DNA of 64,000 bases, from contig OZ007569.1 in assembly GCA_963931925.1 (NCBI GenBank), positions 28,955,347 to 29,019,346 of the forward strand, in the 5' to 3' direction. Shown in pieces: positions 57,001 through 64,000 of this stretch; within the stretch, counting starts at the first letter, position 1; each line of letters begins with the position of its first letter. The position numbers and the translations under genes are program-made. Under the pieces are notes generated by a model. It had not been told where the DNA came from and did not search any database. It saw only the letters and a list, made by a program, of their open reading frames with translations. This DNA comes from Onchidella celtica. Taxonomy: Eukaryota; Mollusca; Gastropoda; Systellommatophora; Onchidiidae.

Positions 57001-58002
57001 TGTTACAAGAGCTCCTCTTCGCAGATGATGCTGCAATCGTGGCCCACGATGAAACCACGCTCCAGGCTCTCATCAATAGCCTTGCCAAAGCCTGTGACAA
57101 ATTCATGCTAAAGATCAGTGTCTCAAAAACTGTAGTTTTGACACAAGGCTTGAGAAACCCCAACCCAATCATGCTGAATGGCTCTCCTCTGGAGCAAGTG
57201 TGAAAATTCTGCTACCTAGGCTCAACCATCAGTGGTAGCACAGACATAACAACTGAAATAAATGCCAGAATAGGAAAGGCGGCCACAGCTTTTGGCAAAC
57301 TCTCAAAAAGGGTGTGGAACAATAGCAAGCTGACCATCAAAACAAAGGTACTCGTGTACCAAACTTGCGTCCTAAGCACCCTGCTGTATGGCTCAGAGAC
57401 ATGGACCACCTACTCCAAACATGAAAGATCCCTCAACTCCTTCCACCTGCGCTGCCTACGCAAAATTCTCAAGATCAAGTGGCAAGACAGGATCTCAAAT
57501 ATCGAAGTTCTGAGCCGAGCCAACATTCCATCAACTCAGGCTCTCCTAGGCAAAAAAAGACTGCGGTGGCTTGGACATCTCCACCGTATGGAAAATGATC
57601 GCATCCCCAGACAAATTCTCTACGGGGAACTTGCTACTGGCAACCGACCCAGAGGTAGGCCACATCTGCGATTCAAAGACACTTGCAAGGTCACGATGAA
57701 AGCATTCAACATCGACCCCAATGAATGGGAGAACCTTGCAAGTGATCGAAGCAGATGGAGACAAAAATTGCGCAGTGGCACGCTCGCAATAGACTTCAAG
57801 GCAAAAGAAACATACCTGACAAAACGACAGAGGCGGAATGAAAACACTCGCCAAAGTGAACCCAAAAGACTGACCTGCAATCACTGCCATCGCACTCTCG
57901 GGTCAAACATTGGTAGAATAAGCCACGAGAGAAGCTGTCAGTCAAAGTGAAAGTGAATATTCTAGCTGCTAAGACCGTCTGTAAAGACGCTAAAGGCCAT
58001 AT
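54060..58002 (+). mobile_element. Full-length, nearly intact RTE-like LINE, 3.94 kb
   Basis: ATACACTTCTGGT flanks the element at 54047-54059 and 58003-58015, a perfect 13-bp target duplication. The 5' start (CAGAGTTTTCTGCTATTG) resembles that of the 20192-24374 element read on its own strand. A leader of about 0.7 kb is followed by one long endonuclease/reverse-transcriptase frame, then a very short 3' UTR ending GCTAAAGGCCAT. The single frame, the size and the lack of an ORF1 fit RTE-type elements; the clade is inferred from motifs only. Confidence 0.85.
54819..57950 (+). pseudogene. LINE endonuclease-reverse transcriptase, one in-frame TGA
   Basis: The frame is open from 54735; the first ATG, at 54819, falls directly after the endonuclease motif LGTWNVRT, so translation may start upstream by another route. 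Endonuclease: LQETRLPDSG, LGDFNARVG (about residues 143-151), TSWRHPRSGHWHQLDLI, DTDHALV. RT: NNYRGISLLSITGKAFARV, QCGFRSKRSTIDMIFALRQ, FVDLTKAFDTVSRSGL, GVKQGCVLAPTLFGIYF, and FADDAAIVAHD with the catalytic Asp pair at about 736-737. A TGA at 57201-57203 interrupts; the same frame then continues KFCYLGSTISGS, LLYGSETWTTYSKHERS, KKRLRWLGHLHRM, NRPRGRPHLRFKDTCK. It ends with a C-x2-C-x12-H-x3-C finger (CNHC...SHERSC) before the stop at 57948-57950. All catalytic residues survive. One CGA-to-TGA change would explain the stop, so the copy is probably young. Confidence 0.9.
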
Positions 58003-58015
58003 ATACACTTCTGGT

Positions 58016-58452
58016 AGCCTCATCTTTCTTGGTCACATCAAAGATACCTGAAACAATTGTATCTACTATCTTTGGTCACATGGAGCAGGTTGTAGTCACT
58101 CCATTATCTAGGCCGTATCAGTCTCTTTTGTTTCATGAAGTATAATAACATATAATCAGATCAATTTTTGTTATCCGGGGCTGAGTTTTTGTTCTTCATT
58201 CAAATTTAAATCATGTGGCGCTCCCTTCAACTACAATGGTCATCACAGTAAACAAGACAGTTAGATAACTCGGATGAAAATTAATGAGTTAGCCCAGCCA
58301 GGTTTCCAACCTTGCCTACCTAAGGGGTAGATGTACTGATTCTGGATTTGTACGTTTTGTTTCGTTGGTAATTTTTTTTTTTATGTTTTGTTTTTTTAAT
58401 CACAATTTTTACTTTAAAAAGTATTCTTGACGGGCTTTGTTTGCTTCTTCTG
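58016..58452. other. Spacer
   Basis: AT-rich; no gene recognised. Confidence 0.5.
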
Positions 58453-58846
58453 GGGACACGATGGTCTAGAGGCAAGGTGCACGCCTCTCATGCCGAAGGT
58501 ACCGGGTTGAAATCCTGGCCAGTGCAGGCATGTTGGAAATTTTGAGATTTTTCTCATATTTTCCTGTCCCCGATCCTAAAGTAGGTAGGATTGAGCAGCT
58601 AGTCTTCTCGGATAAGGACGAAAATTTCGGAGGGCCCGTGTGCACATTGCGCACGTGAAAGATACCTTGGCAGTTGGAAATTGAAAAGAGCAGGCCGAAC
58701 AGGCCACTGCCCGGGCAAAATTCTAAAAAAAACGAATCCGCTACCACAACGAGAAATACAAAAAAAAAACAAAACAACAACAAGAAGAAAAGTGAGGTGT
58801 AAATGCCAAGGGCAGCGAAACTTCCTAAACTACAGGCCTAAACACT
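58453..58846 (+). mobile_element. tRNA-derived SINE, 3'-tail type B
   Basis: Head GGGGACACGATGGTCTAGAG with a mutated B box, GGGTTGAAATCCTGG. The body has GATAAGGACGAAAATTTCGG and GTGAAAGATACCTTGGCAG. The tail is as in 29036-29417: an A-rich tract, then GTGTAAATGCCAAGGGCAGC and TTCCTAAACTACAGGCC. Confidence 0.9.
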
Positions 58847-59049
58847 GTGTTTGCTTCTGTTCATCGTGAATTGTTCATGAATAAGTGAAACAACATTGTT
58901 ACATGTGCTATTAATACTATTATTGTTGTTATTTGAATTTGAAATAATGTTAAAAACGGTGACTTTTAAAGTACGAAATAGGTTGCTTTATTATGGCAGA
59001 AGTATATTATATAACAACCTCAAAGGTTGGCGGTAAATGTAGTTCTTGA

Positions 59050-59086
59050 CAGGGGTAAACGGGAGGGGAAAAGTTGGGAACCCCTG
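59050..59086 (-). mobile_element. hAT (Charlie-like) terminus
   Basis: The reverse complement starts CAGGGGTTCCCAACTTTTC and matches the first 37 bases at 18495. No partner terminus is found nearby. Confidence 0.55.
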
Positions 59087-59984
59087 GGTTAGCCTGTTTT
59101 AAGTGCATCTCTACGCTGGTAGTGGCAGAAAGATAACTTCTTAAACTGCCCTAATCAGAGTTAAACAGTCAAATATCATATTTATCTGTCTTATTGCTCA
59201 TTTTATCAGAAAAAAGAAAGGGGGGGGGGGGGGGGAGGGGGGTAGAAAATAAACGAGAAGTTTGTATGAGGAGCGTCTGCACGCACTCACACGCATATAC
59301 ATACGAACATAGTATATCTCACTGACTATGTATGCGATAATATATTTCAACTCTTGTTGAAGCCAAAGCGTATAACCTAATGTGTTGCTTTGTTTAGCCA
59401 TGCCAAGAGATTTTGACCGGTCCGCGTGCAAACGGGTACTTTGTACTATGTAAGGCCCGGAAACGACCCTTGAACTTGAACGCAAAAATGAGGAGATTTT
59501 AATTTTTGTGATCCTGATTGGCTTGAAACTTGGCCTTTCTTATCGCATCCTTAGTTAAACACAAAAATGTTTGTAGCCATGTCTTATTCACTAATTTGAG
59601 GCCAAATCTAACTAGATGTGTTTTTAAAAGCATAATTCCTATATTTCAATTTTTGTGTGTTTGGTGGTATTCCATGGCCCGCCGTCCATTCAATGGTACA
59701 TGATCCGGCCCACGGATGCAAGAAGGTTGCCCATCCCTGCCTTAGAAACTCCAAGTCACGGGAAATTAAAAACTTTAATTAAAATAACCGCACCAACAAG
59801 AAATCTAATTCAATTCTAAAAGCGTTATCTATCACGTGCGATCAATACTGGAAATTTCATGGCAGGTGGAATTTTCAGTTTCATTAAGTGTGCGGTGCGT
59901 CTCCAAGAAAAGATAGATGAAAAACCCAGTTCTTTCAGAATATTAAGGAGTTTTGCTTCCTAGAGGAATATTTTCATGTGTGAA
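59087..59984. other. Spacer with a hAT-like end
   Basis: A poly-G run lies at 59221-59240. The segment ending ...TTGCCCATCCCTG at 59739, read in reverse, gives CAGGGATGGGCAACCTTCTT, a typical hAT terminus; its partner end is not found. No gene is supported. Confidence 0.45.
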
Positions 59985-60234
59985 AAAAATACCGTCGGCT
60001 ATTTGCCATATTGTTGTTTGTGCATTTTTGCCTTTTCGAGAAAATGGCGATTGAAGTTTGGTCGGCAAAAGCCAAAGGGGCTAAAACGTAGAAAACATTA
60101 CGTCACAAACACATATATCTCGAAATATCTCGATTGGAATGACACTTATATACATTATGAAATTAGGAGTGAGAAAACCACTTTCATGACAAAATCTCGA
60201 AATCGGCAAAATGTGGCATAATTATGGCAAATAT
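59985..60234. mobile_element. Foldback/MITE family, copy 2
   Basis: Inverted relative to 41748-42007. The left end is GGCTATTTGCCATATTGTTG and the right end ATTATGGCAAATATCCC. The interior has TTTTCGAGAAAATGGCGATT and ATCTCGAAATATCTCGATTG. Confidence 0.7.
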
Positions 60235-60529
60235 CCCTTGATATTATACGCTATGATTATGTTGATAATTTGGTGCATATCATTTATTAACCGGTGGTTG
60301 GTGACCTTTCTGGTAGGGTCCTCTTCTGTCCTATCCTTCTGTTGTGTTCTGTTTATCGTCTTGCTTTTTCCTAGAAGGAAGTGGCGGTTGTCGGGTCGAC
60401 ATACTTTCTCCAAACTCAGACTCAAAGTGTTGTATGACGTATTCACATGTTGCCTGTTAGTGTTACAATAAAGTACCGTACGGACATAATTTATTATAGG
60501 CAATTAATGGTAAACGTGTGTTGTAATAC

Positions 60530-60837
60530 CAGAAACAACAAAATTTATTATTCATTATTAAATAGATATTATTATTAATAAATATTCAAATATTATTTGT
60601 GTTGTGAGTTGTGAACTGTTGTGAACTGCGCCTAACAATTTGCTCTGAGATAGAGAGAGGTAGAGAGAGGTAGAGAGAGAGAGAGTGAGCGAGACAGGAG
60701 GAGAGAAAGAAGCAGTGTAGTGTGTTGAGCAATTTCACCGGCGCTCCATTCTGACATGTTGCTACTGTAAAACGCATAGAACATTTTAAATGGATATGCC
60801 CTATATAAATGCCATCCATTATCATTATTATTAATAC
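60530..60837 (+). mobile_element. SINE-like dispersed repeat, copy 2
   Basis: Inverted copy of 49095-49400. It contains AATATTCAAATATTATTTG, TGTGAACTGCGCCTAACAAT, a GA tract, AAGAAGCAGTGTAGTGTGTT and TATATAAATGCCATCCATTA. Confidence 0.75.
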
Positions 60838-61363
60838 AAAGTAGACTGCATTAAGTTTGTATAGATCATGTAGTCTTTACGGTATATAAGTGTGAGTCAT
60901 AGTAAAACCTGTATGAGTCAGTAGGTCCCGTGTTTTATCTTCGCAACACATGCATTTTTTTAAAAACAGTAATAACAATAATTAATGCTTCATCATGATG
61001 AGCAAAATAGTTTTTTAAGCTCTTTCAGATTTCCGTGCGTCATTTCCAGTATAATTAATCATCAAGACGGCAGTTAGTTGGCGTGGGTTTTTCCCTAAAA
61101 ATAAACCGTATGGAAATAGTTTTATAATATTTTTTGTTGTTGTTGCTTTGTTTGCATTTTTTTAATCCATACCTGTTGGTTTGGAGGATGTTGGGCTTCG
61201 GTTTAATGAAGATAAATTTAAGTCACATCACGTTTGTTTAATGCTGGTGTTCTTGCAAATTTCAGCCTTGCGTTTACTTAAGAACAAGTTAAAGTGAAGC
61301 CAGTACTGTTCCCATATTTTATTATGCTAAATCAGTAACGTTGGTGTAATGCGTAATTCCTTA
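60838..61363. other. AT-rich spacer
   Basis: No gene recognised. Confidence 0.5.
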
Positions 61364-61444
61364 CGCGCGCTCTCTCTCTCTCTCCTTGTCTCTGGGTCTA
61401 TCTCTGTCTGTCTGTCTGCCTGCCTGCCTGCCTGCCTGCCTGCA

Positions 61445-61493
<49 letters not shown>

Positions 61494-61500
61494 TTGTCTT
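61364..61500. repeat. (TC)n, (TGTC)n and (TGCC)n microsatellite
   Basis: CT repeats followed by TGTC, TGCC and again TGTC units. Confidence 0.95.
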
Positions 61501-62677
61501 TTCGACCGAAGTACACATTTCCTGTTTGTCACACACGGAAACGAACCGAGTCGTGGTAAATGAATACCTTTGTTTTCATTTTTACTCCCACTCGAACTTT
61601 CGAAAGGGGCCGATGACATTTACCGCAATTCCATGGAAAGTTAACATGTCATTGTACACTTCTTCAAAGTACTGGGGCATGCATGAATGGTCAATTGGTA
61701 ACAGCGGTACCGGTATTCAAAGCTATTGGTCTGTTCTGCAGCATTATGGAAGAAGACAGTAGGCCTACACACCAAAAACAAAATTTTACAGAAGAATCCC
61801 CCCCCCCCCCCGCCAAAAAAAAACAAACTTGTTGCGCTTTATTCTTTATACGTTTCCATTTTGTGATGGCGAAAACAAACTACTAACTACTAGCTGTACA
61901 AAATTACACCCCATATTATGTAGAAAGATGGCACTGAGGACTGTAGAACGGGAGTGGGGGCAGGGCAACAATCAGTGGATGGGGATTTTGGCTCGGCAAC
62001 CCCACCCCCACAAAATGCGGATGAACGTGAAGGTATAAATAAAGAATAAGTTTAGTGATGTCTTGGGGTATTCCCCCACATCCCCTTAAAAGAAAGAATG
62101 TTACAAAGGAATAGGCTTCACCAATTTTTACCAAAAATGCCCAAATTCTGTGACCTTAACCTTGCTCTTAAGTGAGACAAACATTGCCTTTCGTACCAGT
62201 CAGTTGATATGAGTAGTTTGAGCTATGGCCAGTTGTTTGCCTCACCTTTTTCACCCACCCCTCTTTTTGTTGGCTGACCTACACTCAACTACCTGAGTTT
62301 TCCAAAAAATCTATTTTGAACTACCGGTATTGCACTAGTCCAGAACATCCCATGAACTCAGAAAGTCAATAGGTGCCCACCGGTGAATAACTGGCTCAAA
62401 ATAAATGGGCAATAACCGCCAATTTCGAGCGAAAAGGGGGGTTTAATTCCATAAAAACATTCTGTGTTCTTTCCCTCTGTCTCTCTGTGATTGTCGTGGT
62501 ATCAAACTGGAAATAATAAGATTCTCGAGGTTTGCGTTGATCATCTTATTAGATAACTTGACATTCAACGACATACGACGCCGGATGTATTGTCTGATTC
62601 CCCGACGACTTTGCGGCTTGGAATGCGTATAAAAACAGAAAATACACACAGCTGGACGTCGTAATAAACCTACATGT

Positions 62678-62679
<2 letters not shown>
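61501..62679. other. Spacer
   Basis: A poly-C run lies at 61799-61811. No gene recognised. Confidence 0.5.
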
Positions 62680-62732
<53 letters not shown>

Positions 62733-62830
62733 TCTGTAAAGTATCTAGAGCAAATTTTTGGGATTCGGTGCTATATAAATGATCTTCATTATTATTACTA
62801 TTATTATTATTATTATTATTATTATTTGTT
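62680..62830. repeat. (GA)n plus SINE-like tail with (ATT)n
   Basis: A (GA)n run to 62729, then GGATTCGGTGCTATATAAAT, a typical SINE-tail motif, followed by an (ATT)n tract. Probably the 3' end of a SINE whose head is not recognised. Confidence 0.65.
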
Positions 62831-63429
62831 CAGGACGATATGATGTCAGGTTAACTCTGCGGATCTTCATCACTTAAAAAAGGGGGGGGGGGGTGGGGGC
62901 GGGATACATTTCCCGTTTATCCGCCACCAAAAATGTAGGCCTATCTGCACATTCCAGCACAGCCCATTCGCCTAAGTGTGGGTTGGTAATCATCATTAAA
63001 ACAATTTGCCAAACATACCGTATGTTCAAACATGTGCGGATCAAGTAATTAAGATATTCATGGTTTCCTTGAGTGAAAAGAGGGATTCGAGGACAGCAGA
63101 TATATATGCCTCATTTAGGTAAATATCCTTAGACGCTGGCAAATATGGGGCTCCCTCGCAGCCTGCATGGCCCATTTCTTTGTCTCTTACGTTCGTCCGA
63201 CATTTCTTGCCTGTATGTGAGCGAACATTCGGAGTCCAGCGTGGGTTTGTTTTTTTTTCCTCCCTGTTCACTAAAATTTATTTGTGATTTCCCTTAAATC
63301 TTTCAAATTCCTTCTCTTCCTCGACTTTAAATCATTTTTGTTTCTTCTTTATTCTTTCAACCTCATTGTTATTTGTATTTTTCTAGAGATAACAGCCAGA
63401 AACGGCTTGGTGAAACGGCTTTTTTTTTT
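62831..63429. other. Spacer
   Basis: A poly-G run at 62883-62900. No gene recognised. Confidence 0.5.
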
Positions 63430-63560
63430 TTAATTGATGATCCGAAATTGTGGAACAACATCAGCGTTGTCACCAGGAAAAGTGAAAACATCGTCACATT
63501 AAAAATAGGCTCAGAACTGAGTTGTTTAAGTTTATGTCTGCTTTCATTGAAATTGAATGA
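63430..63560 (+). pseudogene. LINE C-terminal remnant (CR1/L2-type motif)
   Basis: DDPKLWNNISVVTRKSEN followed, after a one-base frame change, by LKNRLRTELFKFMSAF matches the common LWNxLPxxIRxxxSxxxFKxxLKTxLF ending of CR1/L2-type reverse transcriptases. This is a different LINE lineage from the RTE-like copies in the window. Confidence 0.45.
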
Positions 63561-64000
63561 TGCCCTTGCTTGGTCTCAGAGGTTTGAGGATAAGAGTAGA
63601 TCAAGTGTTTGTTAATGTGTGTGACTGGGAGTACGATGAGTTTATTTTATGTTAATCCTGTTTTTAATTTTAGTTCAGCGCCTAAGAGCATATCATTTGG
63701 GGGGGGGGGTGGATTTGAGTGCTGTACAAGCTTTAATTATTACATTACAGTATTACGGTGGAGTGCAGGCCTTCTTCAGAAGGTAGGCTTATATGACGGA
63801 GATACTGTATAAGTGCAAATACCATTAAATTTAAGTGTATGGGTCAGTCCGTGTGTGGTCTTTGGGCGTGCCCCACCCGCCCCCGTTTTATCATCACCCC
63901 CGGTCTGTCAACTTTCCTTGTGGGCATACCTATTAAGCCTACTCACAACTACAGTAAAGGAGTTTCAAGCAGCACAAGGCGTGGACCTTTACTTGTAGGC
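63561..64000. other. Spacer at the window edge
   Basis: A poly-G run at 63700-63710; no gene recognised. Confidence 0.5.

Overview
The window looks like nuclear DNA of an invertebrate animal, probably a marine mollusc or another lophotrochozoan. It is AT-rich, intron-bearing and sparsely genic, crowded with tRNA-derived SINEs, RTE-like non-LTR retrotransposons, short inverted-repeat DNA transposons, minisatellites and very long tetranucleotide tracts. No prokaryotic operon, phage, CRISPR array or organellar gene is present. The taxonomic placement is inference from repeat style and protein flavour.

Host genes are few. The best one is on the minus strand at 10807-13365: an apparently intronless 852-residue secreted, cysteine-rich protein with a signal peptide, a furin-like site, repeated (F/Y)KNxxCxLC motifs and a C-terminal GPI-type tail, with a polyadenylation signal at 10495-10500. 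Weaker candidates are a terminal membrane-protein exon (3288-3568), a first exon plus a short second exon (51698-52207, 52399-52473), and a TNF-homology-like stretch on the minus strand near 50350-50463.

The rest is mostly mobile and repetitive DNA, and several insertions can be read to the base. A 4.18-kb RTE-like LINE (20192-24374, minus) split the 3' tail of a SINE and is flanked by a 13-bp target duplication. A second, almost intact 3.94-kb LINE (54060-58002, plus) has a 13-bp duplication and a single in-frame TGA. A third, 5'-truncated LINE copy (18573-19654, minus) has a 12-bp duplication. A 568-bp Merlin-type DNA transposon (28190-28757) carries a truncated transposase and a perfect 8-bp duplication, and it sits inside an older LINE fragment. 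Non-autonomous elements include a piggyBac-like MITE (TTAA), several hAT-like MITEs, a 365-bp element with a perfect 8-bp duplication and an internal hairpin, and a foldback family present in two copies.

Tandem repeats dominate the middle of the window: a 32-bp minisatellite whose unit contains a pol III B-box-like core (26165-26875), a 4.4-kb array whose 45-bp unit seems built from five 9-bp words (34336-38715), a 36-40-bp minisatellite (39595-40012) and a 600-bp GATA/GACA array with a 188-bp higher-order repeat (44358-44962). Long open frames across these arrays are artefacts of repeats that lack stop codons.
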